A stretch of 64,000 nt of DNA from Asaia lannensis NBRC 102526 (GTDB taxonomy: Bacteria; Pseudomonadota; Alphaproteobacteria; Acetobacterales; Acetobacteraceae), in the NCBI RefSeq assembly GCF_024054035.1, contig NZ_JAMXQU010000002.1, forward strand, positions 186,001 to 250,000, given 5' to 3'. How positions within the stretch are numbered: position 1 is the first letter of the stretch; the number at the start of each line of letters is the position of its first letter. The notes below the pieces were generated by a model. The model was not told where the DNA came from. It saw nothing but the letters and a program-made list of their open reading frames with translations, and ran no database searches. Below, in pieces: positions 44,869 to 52,778 of the stretch. Position numbers and translations under genes: made by a program.

Positions 44869-46046
44869 AATTCGTTACCCTCACCATGAGCACGTGCGCT
44901 GCACTGACCGTCGCCGCTTTTGCGGTTGCGCCAGTTCAGGCGGCACCGCCGCCAGCCGATACGCCAATCGCTGCGCCGCAAGCTGCGAAACCCGATCTGG
45001 AAGTAGTCAAACGCTTTCCAGCCGATTTCAACATGATTGGCGTTGGCGTGTCGCATTCCGGTCTGGTCTATGCCTCGGCCCCCGCGACCATGAAGCGGTA
45101 CAGCGCAAGCGTCGTGAAAATCGACCCGAAAACGAAAGACCTTCTGCCGTTTCCCGATGCGGGCTGGAACCGGTTCGACCCTCATCCGGTCAACAAGGAG
45201 GTCTGGGTTTCGGTTCCGGCTCTGTGGGTAGACGATCGCAACCATCTCTGGGTTCTCGATTCCTCCCTGCCCTCAGTCGACCAGAAAATCCTTCCGCCCA
45301 AGCTTGTGGAATTCGATGCGGAAACCGGTCAGCTTTACCAGATCTATCATTTCGGCCCGGATATCACGCCTGAGGACTCACTGAACGATGTCCGCGTCGA
45401 TACGCGCACGCGTACGGCCTATATCACCAATGAGTGGGGGCGCGGCGGGCTTGTGGTCATGGACCTCGATACCGGCGCCTACCGTCTGGTTCTGGCCAAT
45501 ACGCGTTCGGGGGTGGCAGATCCCAAGCAGCACCTGCATATCTATGGTGAACTCGCCCGCAAGAAAAACGGCGATCTGCCAGTGACACAGGATGACGGCA
45601 TTGCCCTCTCTCCCGATCGCAAGTGGCTCTATTATCGCCCTCTGACCGATCATCATTACTGGCGTATCGCCACAGCCGATCTTCGCAATGCGAAACTGAG
45701 CGATGCCGAGCTCGACAAGCGGGCACAATATCTCGGTCAGTCCGTCATGAGCGGCGGCATCGAAATGGACGCATGCAAGAGGCTCTGGGTTGGCGATATC
45801 GAAGATCACGGCCTTTACGCCCTGAGCTTTCCGCCAGAAGCAAAGGAGCCGAAAATCGACTTTGCCTATCGTGACCCTGCAATCCTCGACTGGGCGGATG
45901 GCTTCGCGATTGCCAATAACTGGCTCTACATTTCCGATTCACATCTCGATGAGCTGGCTTTCAGCAACAGCCGCCCTGTGTCAGGACCGACCACGATTTA
46001 TCGTATGAAACTCCCTGCCTGCACGACAGGGACGGCCAACCCGTAG
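44865..46046 (+). CDS. Exported MRJP/yellow-family beta-propeller protein
   Basis: The 393-residue protein has a Sec signal peptide (about 1-27, TLTMSTCAALTVAAFAVAPV, cut after VQAA) and then the full major royal jelly/yellow pattern: LWVDDRNHLWVLDSS, KLVEFDAETGQLYQIYHF, LNDVRVDTRTRTAYITNEW, GGLVVMDLDTGAYRLVL, DGIALSPDRKWLYYRPL and SGGIEMDACKRLWVGDIEDHG with ILDWADGFAI at the end. The ATG overlaps the lactonase stop. In insects the family includes yellow and royal jelly proteins; bacterial members have no settled function. The translational coupling suggests it works with the lactonase on sugar acids or lactones. It is distinct from the more divergent relative at 21.9 kb. Confidence 0.88.
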   Translation: MKFVTLTMSTCAALTVAAFAVAPVQAAPPPADTPIAAPQAAKPDLEVVKRFPADFNMIGVGVSHSGLVYASAPATMKRYSASVVKIDPKTKDLLPFPDAGWNRFDPHPVNKEVWVSVPALWVDDRNHLWVLDSSLPSVDQKILPPKLVEFDAETGQLYQIYHFGPDITPEDSLNDVRVDTRTRTAYITNEWGRGGLVVMDLDTGAYRLVLANTRSGVADPKQHLHIYGELARKKNGDLPVTQDDGIALSPDRKWLYYRPLTDHHYWRIATADLRNAKLSDAELDKRAQYLGQSVMSGGIEMDACKRLWVGDIEDHGLYALSFPPEAKEPKIDFAYRDPAILDWADGFAIANNWLYISDSHLDELAFSNSRPVSGPTTIYRMKLPACTTGTANP

Positions 46047-46063
46047 AGACAAGATCAATAACA

Positions 46064-46696
46064 ATGACCCCGACCGGGAACGAGACTGCAATTCCCTCCC
46101 TGCGCGCCGCCCTAGGGGCCGCCCTGTGGGCCGGTTTTATCGGTGGGAATCTTTCAAGCTTCGTCAAATGGGGGACGGAAGTTCCCCTACCGCCCCGCAC
46201 ACCCGACCGGCCCAGTCCCCCTGCGGAGATGCTGCGCGATTTCGGGATCGATGTGCATGGGCTGGTCTATCACTACTCGGATCATCTTGTGCAGGGCGGC
46301 GTCCTGCTTGTGCACCACCTGTTCTCGATCGTTTTCGCGCTTCTCTATTGCGTGATCTGGCTGCGCTACCCGCGTATTGCCATGGGTCAGGGCATTGTGT
46401 TCGGGCTTGTCGTCACCGTGGTCTTTCACGGCATGGTCCTTCCGCTCGGTCACTGGGCTCCGGCACTATGGAATCTGCCGCGCGCCGAAATCCTGTCGGA
46501 GACGGTCGGTCACATGCTCTGGGCCTGGGCGATCGAGCTTGTACGCAGACAATTCATGCCCCAACAATTCGTAACCGGGCAGTTCGCAACCGGACAGTTC
46601 ACGAGCGGGCATTCCGATACCAATGCCCCGTCTTCGCACTTATCGTCGCCGGGCGGCGTATTATCCCCTGCCCAGGCCCGGGATGCGAAAATCTGA
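46064..46696 (+). CDS. YagU-like (DUF1440) inner-membrane protein
   Basis: The 210-residue product has the YagU opening: AALWAGFIGGNLSSFVKWGTEVPLPPRTPDRPSPP, which couples a first helix to a conserved proline-rich loop, followed by helices around 80-98 and 105-125, and EILSETVGHMLWAWAIELVRRQ. YagU is an inner-membrane protein tied to acid resistance in E. coli. A low-complexity segment near residue 165 repeats a five-residue unit (QFVTG, QFATG, QFTSG), followed by a serine- and proline-rich tail. It begins 17 bases after the MRJP gene, in the same operon. Its 3' end is 42 bases from the convergent GNAT gene. Confidence 0.8.
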   Translation: MTPTGNETAIPSLRAALGAALWAGFIGGNLSSFVKWGTEVPLPPRTPDRPSPPAEMLRDFGIDVHGLVYHYSDHLVQGGVLLVHHLFSIVFALLYCVIWLRYPRIAMGQGIVFGLVVTVVFHGMVLPLGHWAPALWNLPRAEILSETVGHMLWAWAIELVRRQFMPQQFVTGQFATGQFTSGHSDTNAPSSHLSSPGGVLSPAQARDAKI

Positions 46697-46737
46697 TGAT
46701 GACAAAAGCAGTCTACTCATAAGCAGGGTGGCGAAAA

Positions 46738-47157
46738 TCAGAGCATCAGCGCCAGACGCTGATGCTCTATCGGCCCCTTGAAAAACACGGTGCCCATAGG
46801 CTCCATGCCGAACCGGGCGTAAAATCCGAGTGCAGTGCTGCGCGCATCGAGTTCCAGACGCGCAATACCAAGAGTACGGCATGTCTGTATGGCCTCGCGC
46901 ATCAGAACGCTTCCAACCCCCTGCCCCTGACAATCGGCAGTGACAGCAAATTTTCGCAGCTGATACAGCCCGGGCCCGATGGGACAGAGGGAAAGGCACC
47001 CAACCAGTCGCTCGCCCAGAAAAGCACCCAGATGTGTCGCTTCCGGATCCTGCGGAACGCGACATTCATCTTCGCTGAGGCTGGGCCAAAGCACTTCACG
47101 CCGCAGGGGCAGGCATTGCTCGGTTGAAATCGGAGCGATGCGCAACGCGTTCAGCAT
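46738..47157 (-). CDS. GNAT-family N-acetyltransferase
   Basis: The 139-residue protein transfers an acetyl group from acetyl-CoA to an unknown amine. The acetyl-CoA binding core is clear: YQLRKFAVTADCQGQGVGSVLMREAI with the Q/RxxGxG/A loop (QGQGVG), then IARLELDARSTALGFYARFGMEPMG. The ATG at 47157 has AAGGAGA 7 bases upstream and is preferred over 47178. The last codons form a hairpin that may also be the terminator. Confidence 0.87.
   Translation of the reverse strand: MLNALRIAPISTEQCLPLRREVLWPSLSEDECRVPQDPEATHLGAFLGERLVGCLSLCPIGPGLYQLRKFAVTADCQGQGVGSVLMREAIQTCRTLGIARLELDARSTALGFYARFGMEPMGTVFFKGPIEHQRLALML
46740..46768 (-). terminator. Terminator hairpin overlapping the end of the GNAT gene
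   Basis: On the minus strand, AGAGCATCAGCG and its complement CGCTGATGCTCT form a 12-bp stem with a 5-base loop. The stem covers the last codons and the stop, and a short TTTT lies just after. It could terminate transcription from within the coding end. Confidence 0.5.
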
Positions 47158-47238
47158 GATCGGTTCTCCTTGCAACAAATCCAGATCGAAAAACGAGGAC
47201 CAGTAAATAAAGACCAGTAATGGCGGGAATACGGTTTC

Positions 47239-48348
47239 TTAGGGTGCCGAATGCGGCTCGATGGGTGAGACACCGGTATCGGGTGGGACGACAGGGGTAC
47301 TTGTTGTGCCCTCGATGTCCTGACCGAGGTCTTCCGCGCCACAGCTCATGCAGTACCGGTTGAACGCCATGTTGCGCGTGTCGCATCGCGCGCAGTGCTG
47401 AAACAGCGTCAATCCGCAATGAACGCAGAAATTCGTATCGATCCCTTCACCCAGCACGATCGGGCGATCGCAATCGGGGCAGATTTTCTTTTCGATCTTG
47501 GCATAGGCCTGCTCGCGATCGACACGCTGCCGGCGCTCCTTTTCAGACTCTGCTTCTGCTGCGCGACGGCGCGAAAGATAAGCCTGCATGTTCCGTATGA
47601 GCACGACGCACACCAGTATGGTGAGAAGCGCACCCACACCATAACGGACATACCCGCCATAGCTCGGCAGATAAGGCACAAGCTCGATAAAGAACGCATA
47701 GAGCGAGGCCAGGACGAAACCACGATAAAGCGGCCAATAGGCACTCTGCCGCCGGCGCAGAACAAGAAAACCCGCAATGGCCAGAAGGGGCAGCGTGAAG
47801 GCCAGGCGCATCATAAAAACGCGGAGCTGCGCCATGAAAATGGCACGCATGTAAACCGGGTGATAGGCGTTTCTCACGCCCTCGATTTCTCCCTCGACCG
47901 CTGCGTTCTGACTGTCGAGATCATGATCGCGCTGATCGAGCGCGTCGACCTTGCGTTTTGCCGCGTATTCCGCCTGTTGCAGGTGTTCGAGTGCCTGCGT
48001 GCGGTTCAGCAGTTCGGTATCCTGACGCGGATCGGTAATCGCCTTGCGCGTTTCCACCCAAGCCTGAAAGGCTTCCTTCGCATTGCTTGTCGCGCTACGC
48101 GCCGCCTGCAGCGCGATCTCGTCGATTTCGCGCTCGGCCCGCAATGCATCGCGCTGCGCCTTGATCGTGCCGATCCGCTGCGTCAGCTCGGCTGGATAGG
48201 TCGGAGCATAGTCGACATCGCCCGCATTCCTGGGCAGATCACCGATAATCCGACCGCCGAGCCCGACCAGAAAAACGGCAAAAGCAGCCGAGACCACCCA
48301 CATCGCGAGGGCATAAAGGCGCTCCGGAAGACGATTTCCTTTTTTCAT
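47239..48348 (-). CDS. Membrane protein with coiled coil and C-terminal zinc ribbons
   Basis: The 369-residue protein has one N-terminal helix (about 11-33), a soluble stretch of mostly charged helices likely to form a coiled coil (55-160), three more membrane segments (about 176-197, 205-224 and 234-253), and a C-terminal part with four CxxC pairs: Cys290/293, Cys308/311, Cys319/322 and Cys333/336, which fit two zinc ribbons. It ends in a proline- and serine-rich tail. Zinc-ribbon anchors of this kind are common and poorly characterised. It is divergent from the ABC-F gene. No family is named with confidence. Confidence 0.7.
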   Translation of the reverse strand: MKKGNRLPERLYALAMWVVSAAFAVFLVGLGGRIIGDLPRNAGDVDYAPTYPAELTQRIGTIKAQRDALRAEREIDEIALQAARSATSNAKEAFQAWVETRKAITDPRQDTELLNRTQALEHLQQAEYAAKRKVDALDQRDHDLDSQNAAVEGEIEGVRNAYHPVYMRAIFMAQLRVFMMRLAFTLPLLAIAGFLVLRRRQSAYWPLYRGFVLASLYAFFIELVPYLPSYGGYVRYGVGALLTILVCVVLIRNMQAYLSRRRAAEAESEKERRQRVDREQAYAKIEKKICPDCDRPIVLGEGIDTNFCVHCGLTLFQHCARCDTRNMAFNRYCMSCGAEDLGQDIEGTTSTPVVPPDTGVSPIEPHSAP

Positions 48349-48505
48349 TTTGTTCTATCCATCATCCTGCACGCAGATAGCGGCGCATCACGATGAAGGA
48401 AGCGCGATCCTGCATCGGCGTCAAATTGAACCCTCGTGATCGCAATTGCACAATATGAAGCAAGACCGTATCACCCCCTCATTCTCCCGAAGACCCAGAG
48501 GTTCC

Positions 48506-50128
48506 ATGATCCGTCTTGATTCGATCAGCAAACAGAATGGCCAGCGCGTCATCTTTATCGAGACCAGCGCAGCGATTCAGAAAGGCGAGAAGATCGGCCT
48601 TGTTGGACCCAATGGTGCAGGCAAGACAACACTCTTCAGGTTGATCACGAAGCAGGAAGTGCCCGATGAAGGTCAGGTCTTTCAGGATCGTGGCACCACG
48701 ATCGGGTTTTTCAGCCAGGATGTTGGCGAGATGGAAGGCCGCTCGGTCGTGGCCGAGGTCATGGACGGCGCAGGAGAAGTCGCAAAAATCGCCGCAGAAC
48801 TGGCCGAGCTGGAAGCCGCCCTGTGCGACCCCAATAAAATGGACCAGATGGAAGCCATTCTCGAACGCTTCGGTGACGTTCAGGCGCGCTTTGAGGAACT
48901 GGGCGGATACGGTCTGGACAGCCGCGCACGCGAAGTGCTGCACGGTCTCGGTTTCTCACAGGAAATGATGGCAGGCGATGTCGGGCTGCTTTCCGGCGGG
49001 TGGAAAATGCGTGTCGCTCTGGCGCGCATCCTGCTCATGCAGCCCGATATCATGCTGCTTGACGAGCCGAGCAACCATCTCGATCTGGAGAGCCTGATCT
49101 GGCTTGAGCAATTCCTCAAGACCTATGAGGGCGCCTTGCTCATGACGTCGCATGACCGTGCCTTCATGAACCGCGTGGTCAACAAGATCCTCGAAATCGA
49201 TGGCGGCACGCTGACTTCCTATACGGGCGATTACGAATTCTACGAGCAGCAGCGTGCGCTGAACGAAAAGCAGCAGCAGGCCCAGTTCGATCGTCAGCAG
49301 GCCATGCTGGCCAAGGAAATTGCCTTTATCGAGCGCTTCAAGGCGCGTGCGTCTCATGCCGCGCAGGTGCAGAGCCGCGTCAAGAAACTCGACAAGATCG
49401 ACCGTGTCGAACCGCCGCGCCGCCGACAGACGCTGTCTTTCGATTTTGCCCCTGCCCCGCGCTCGGGCGATGCCGTGGCAACGCTTAAACAGGTCAGCAA
49501 GGCCTATGGCACGCGGACGATCTATCAGGATCTCGATCTGATGATACGACGTCAGGAGCGCTGCTGTATTCTTGGCGTCAACGGTGCCGGCAAATCCACG
49601 CTGCTCAAGCTGATTGCCGGTGTGAGCGAACCCGATACGGGCACGGTCAATATCGGCGCCAGCGTGAAGATGGGCTATTTCGCCCAGCACGCGATGGATC
49701 TGCTTGATGGCAGCCGCACGATTTTCGAGACGCTCGAACATGAATTCCCGCTCGCCGCGCAGGGCACGCTTCGTGCACTTGCCGGTGGGTTCGGCTTTTC
49801 GGGTGACGATGTCGATAAATATGTAAGCGTGCTGTCAGGGGGCGAAAAAGCCCGTCTGGTCATGGCGCTCATGCTGTTCGATCCGCCGAATTTCCTCGTG
49901 CTCGATGAACCGACAAACCATCTCGATATCGACACGAAAGAAATGCTGATACGCGCCCTGTCGAATTACGAGGGCACGATGCTGTTCGTTTCGCATGACA
50001 GACATTTCCTCGGTTCCCTCTCCAACCGCGTTCTTGAAGTCACGCCTGAGGGGCTGCACCGCTACGATGGCGGCTATCACGAATATGTTGCTGCAACCGG
50101 TCAGGAAGCCCCCGGCCTGCATGTATGA
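48506..50128 (+). CDS. ABC-F family ATPase (translation factor type)
   Basis: The 540-residue soluble protein has two ABC domains joined by a linker and no membrane segments, which marks the ABC-F family; members bind the ribosome and rescue stalled or antibiotic-bound complexes. First domain: LVGPNGAGKTTLF, LSGGWKMRVALARIL and IMLLDEPSNHLDLESLIWLE; linker helices about 245-310 (YEFYEQQRALNEKQQ); second domain: LGVNGAGKSTLLKLIAG, LSGGEKARLVMALMLF and FLVLDEPTNHLDIDT. The ATG at 48506 has AGAGG just upstream. No resistance role can be read from sequence. Likely the housekeeping YbiT/Uup-like member. Confidence 0.92.
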   Translation: MIRLDSISKQNGQRVIFIETSAAIQKGEKIGLVGPNGAGKTTLFRLITKQEVPDEGQVFQDRGTTIGFFSQDVGEMEGRSVVAEVMDGAGEVAKIAAELAELEAALCDPNKMDQMEAILERFGDVQARFEELGGYGLDSRAREVLHGLGFSQEMMAGDVGLLSGGWKMRVALARILLMQPDIMLLDEPSNHLDLESLIWLEQFLKTYEGALLMTSHDRAFMNRVVNKILEIDGGTLTSYTGDYEFYEQQRALNEKQQQAQFDRQQAMLAKEIAFIERFKARASHAAQVQSRVKKLDKIDRVEPPRRRQTLSFDFAPAPRSGDAVATLKQVSKAYGTRTIYQDLDLMIRRQERCCILGVNGAGKSTLLKLIAGVSEPDTGTVNIGASVKMGYFAQHAMDLLDGSRTIFETLEHEFPLAAQGTLRALAGGFGFSGDDVDKYVSVLSGGEKARLVMALMLFDPPNFLVLDEPTNHLDIDTKEMLIRALSNYEGTMLFVSHDRHFLGSLSNRVLEVTPEGLHRYDGGYHEYVAATGQEAPGLHV

Positions 50129-50270
50129 TCGGTCGCTCATGGCCGACCTGACGGAGCTGAGCGCGCGTGCCCAATACGGGCACGTCTCTCAATCTGCCTT
50201 ACCCCTTTAATACGCCGCTCATTTCATCACCGCATTTTTTGAAACCGCACAATTGCGGTCAGGATTTCCA

Positions 50271-51371
50271 TTGTCTCATTTTTCTTACGCACCCCCTGTC
50301 GACCGCCCCGTCGCACGCCTGGGCGCCGCACTGGTTGCCTCAGTCCTGCTCTGTCTGGGCACACGGCACGCCACATACGCGGCCGGACAGGCCAATGCGT
50401 CGGCGCAACCGGATACAAACAGCCCCGCCTATATCGCCGAAGATCCGGCTCTCGCAGGACTGATAGGCAGGCCGGCTCCTGCTCTCGTCTACACGACCCT
50501 TTCGGGGCAAAATCTCGACCTGAGCCAGATCTACGGGCGCAAGCCGGTCTATCTCAAGCTCTGGGCCACCTATTGCATCCCATGCCGTGCCCAGATGCCT
50601 GGGTTCGAGGCAATGTACAAAACCTATGGCGACCGTCTTTCGATTGTTGCTGTGGATATCGGCTTTGGTGAAACACCAGACAAGGTCAGGGCTTTCGTCC
50701 AGCGCACAGGGCTGACAATGCCTGTTGTGATGGATGACGGAAGGCTTGGCGACTGGCTCGGCATACGCGCCACGCCGCTGCACGTGCTGATCGACCGCAA
50801 TGGGCGTATTGCCTATGCAGGCCATCAGGATGGTCCAGCCCTGCTGGCGGCCATACAGCATGTCATCGACATGCCGCGCGACAGGAAAACGCTCCTGCTC
50901 TCAAGACCAGGCGCCGCAGTTGTCCTGAAAAAAGGCGACGTTGTCCCTGTTTTCGCATCCGGTGAAAACGGCTCTCCCCTTGTTTCGAACCATGCGGACA
51001 AGGCGCAGGCGCTTTATTTCACGGCACCCTGGTGCGAGACCTATCTGAAAGATCTGGAGCCCAAGGTTGCGCAATCCTGCGCGGTCATGCGGCAGCGTGT
51101 TAAGGCCAGCGCATCCACGGGCAAGCTGATCTGGAAAGCCGTGGCGGCCCGTTTATGGACCGAGCCAGGCGATATGGCCCCCTATCAGGCAGAGCTTGGC
51201 AACCGTATCCCGCTTGTGCTGGACACGGACGGCACGATTTTCAACCGCTTTGGCATAAGGCAGATCCCGGCCATCGCGCTGATCGACCGTACCGGGCATC
51301 TGCGACAGATCGTCGACGGCTCGGACAGTCAGGCGCAGGCTAAAATCGCAGCTTTTGCCAAGGAGAACTGA
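50271..51371 (+). CDS. Exported TlpA-like protein with two thioredoxin folds
   Basis: The 366-residue protein starts at a TTG at 50271, supported by AGGA six bases before it. It has an N-terminal signal or anchor (about 16-30, LGAALVASVLLCLG), a first thioredoxin-like domain with WATYCIPCR (Cys102 and Cys105, redox pair) and RATPLHVLIDRNG, and a second domain from about 240 whose active-site position reads WCETYL, with a single cysteine. TlpA-type proteins reduce disulfides in periplasmic proteins, for example in cytochrome biogenesis. The C-terminal part ends with IRQIPAIALIDRTGHL. The tandem arrangement is unusual. It stands alone between an ABC-F gene and a convergent phosphoesterase gene. 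Confidence 0.78.
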   Translation: MSHFSYAPPVDRPVARLGAALVASVLLCLGTRHATYAAGQANASAQPDTNSPAYIAEDPALAGLIGRPAPALVYTTLSGQNLDLSQIYGRKPVYLKLWATYCIPCRAQMPGFEAMYKTYGDRLSIVAVDIGFGETPDKVRAFVQRTGLTMPVVMDDGRLGDWLGIRATPLHVLIDRNGRIAYAGHQDGPALLAAIQHVIDMPRDRKTLLLSRPGAAVVLKKGDVVPVFASGENGSPLVSNHADKAQALYFTAPWCETYLKDLEPKVAQSCAVMRQRVKASASTGKLIWKAVAARLWTEPGDMAPYQAELGNRIPLVLDTDGTIFNRFGIRQIPAIALIDRTGHLRQIVDGSDSQAQAKIAAFAKEN

Positions 51372-51412
51372 ACCGAAGTGCGAACTGAACCGGCTAACGC
51401 GCACGGGCAGCT

Positions 51413-51928
51413 TTATCGGACCGTCAATGCAGTCCGCGCAAGCAAGGTCCATGGGCCGCCGTCATAGCGCCAGACGCGCAGAGCCGCAGCATGGCATTGT
51501 TCTGGATGCGATTGCTGGCTGAGCGTCTCCAGCAGGCTGCGCGCCTGTTCGGGAGTGACCTTGTTCTGGACTGTCAGATGCGGCCGCCAGGGGGCCGCGT
51601 CCTGTCTCGTCAGCCTCTCCTGTCCGACCAGAGACACCAGCTCGTCGCGTAACACGGCAAGAGCGGGGCTACGCACGGTATAGGCAACACCACGCCCGAG
51701 AAGATAGGGCGCTCCTATCGTGACTTCAGGAGCAGGACGTGGCTGATCGAGATGCGCGCACACGCTCCCCCGATAATCGGCAGGCAAGGCATGAAACAGG
51801 GTCACATGCGCCGGGACGATATTCCGTTCTGGCGGAAAATGGGCTTCGCGCATCCGCTGCGCCCATTCCTGCGTCGATGCATCGAATTCGAGCGTCACGA
51901 TAAGAGGGCGTGCATCCTGCTGGTTCAT
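51413..51928 (-). CDS. 2H phosphoesterase (2'-5' RNA ligase family)
   Basis: The 171-residue product carries the two HxT motifs of the 2H phosphoesterase fold: HVTLF near residue 40 and HLTVQ near 120, which bring together the catalytic histidines for cyclic phosphodiester hydrolysis or 2'-5' RNA ligation. The substrate in bacteria of this group is uncertain. The ATG at 51928 is chosen because family members start close to the first strand LIVTLEF; the frame extends to 51985. It is convergent with the TlpA-like gene and 91 bases downstream of the TetR gene. Confidence 0.85.
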   Translation of the reverse strand: MNQQDARPLIVTLEFDASTQEWAQRMREAHFPPERNIVPAHVTLFHALPADYRGSVCAHLDQPRPAPEVTIGAPYLLGRGVAYTVRSPALAVLRDELVSLVGQERLTRQDAAPWRPHLTVQNKVTPEQARSLLETLSQQSHPEQCHAAALRVWRYDGGPWTLLARTALTVR

Positions 51929-52018
51929 GCTGGTTTCGACGCTCCTGCGGTCATGGCGTAACCCAGGAGACGCGCGATCCTGCACGCAGGTTGCGTGGCA
52001 AACGCCCCCTCTCCCGTT

Positions 52019-52702
52019 TCAGCCACCAGCTGGCGCAGTATAGGCGAGCAATTCGGGGTGCCGCTTCATGATCAGCCGTGTCAGCCAGGTGCGATAGGGC
52101 GCAACCAGCGCCATGATCTGCCCGAAACCCCAGGCAAGATGCGTGTCATCAGGATCGGCAATACCCGTTTGATGAACCACGTAACCGAGCCAGTAACTCG
52201 ACACGATAAAGATATTGGCGACGAGGGGCGGTATGGCTTCGTCATCGATCGAAAGCGCTTTTACGTGCCGCAACTCTCGGATCATGGTGGTGACCTGTGC
52301 CGACAGCGTGGCGTTCAACGCCATGGCCGCGTCCTGACACTCAGGTGCGAGCCTGAAAAGGGCGTTGCCGTCACGCATGAGCGCCCGATAACGCCAGCTG
52401 AGCGTGCACCACGCTCTCAGCAGGCCTGTAGAATATCCGATGAGTGAGTTCAGTTCCACCCGGGTGACGGGGCGGCCGCTGGCAGGCCTTGTCTGAAACA
52501 GGGTTCGGGCCTCGGCATCGAACAAGGCGAACAGGGCAGTGACCAACTGCCCCTTTGTCTTGAAGTAATAATAGAGATTGCCCTCATTGAGGCCGCATCG
52601 CTCAGCGAGTTCGCGCGTGGTCAGACGATCAAACCCGACCTCGTTCGAGAAGCAGCGTGCTTCCTCAAGAATTCGTGATCGTGTCGTGCTTACACGGGCC
52701 AT
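52019..52702 (-). CDS. TetR/AcrR-family transcriptional regulator
   Basis: The 227-residue protein has an N-terminal TetR helix-turn-helix: RSRILEEARCFSNEVGFDRLTTRELAERCGLNEGNLYYYFKTKGQLV (about residues 8-54), with recognition helix LNEGNLYYYF. The C-terminal ligand domain is helical and not like any one subfamily. It is divergent from the P450 gene, and its start is 17 bases from the first of two matched palindromes in the gap, so it most likely represses itself and the P450. Confidence 0.93.
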   Translation of the reverse strand: MARVSTTRSRILEEARCFSNEVGFDRLTTRELAERCGLNEGNLYYYFKTKGQLVTALFALFDAEARTLFQTRPASGRPVTRVELNSLIGYSTGLLRAWCTLSWRYRALMRDGNALFRLAPECQDAAMALNATLSAQVTTMIRELRHVKALSIDDEAIPPLVANIFIVSSYWLGYVVHQTGIADPDDTHLAWGFGQIMALVAPYRTWLTRLIMKRHPELLAYTAPAGG

Positions 52703-52718
52703 TATGGGTCTCGCAATC

Positions 52719-52759
52719 TAAGGTGTTCACCTTATATGGTTCTAAGGTATAAACCTTAG
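52719..52759. promoter_or_regulatory. Two TetR-type operators between tetR and P450 genes
   Basis: Two palindromes share the consensus TAAGGT-N4-ACCTTA: TAAGGT-GTTC-ACCTTA at 52719-52734 and TAAGGT-ATAA-ACCTTA at 52743-52758. Their centres are 24 bases apart, and they sit in the 76-base gap, so both starts can be controlled. The second extends to CTAAGGT/ACCTTAG. Confidence 0.75.
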
Positions 52760-52778
52760 ATACTGGAGTGCGCTGACC

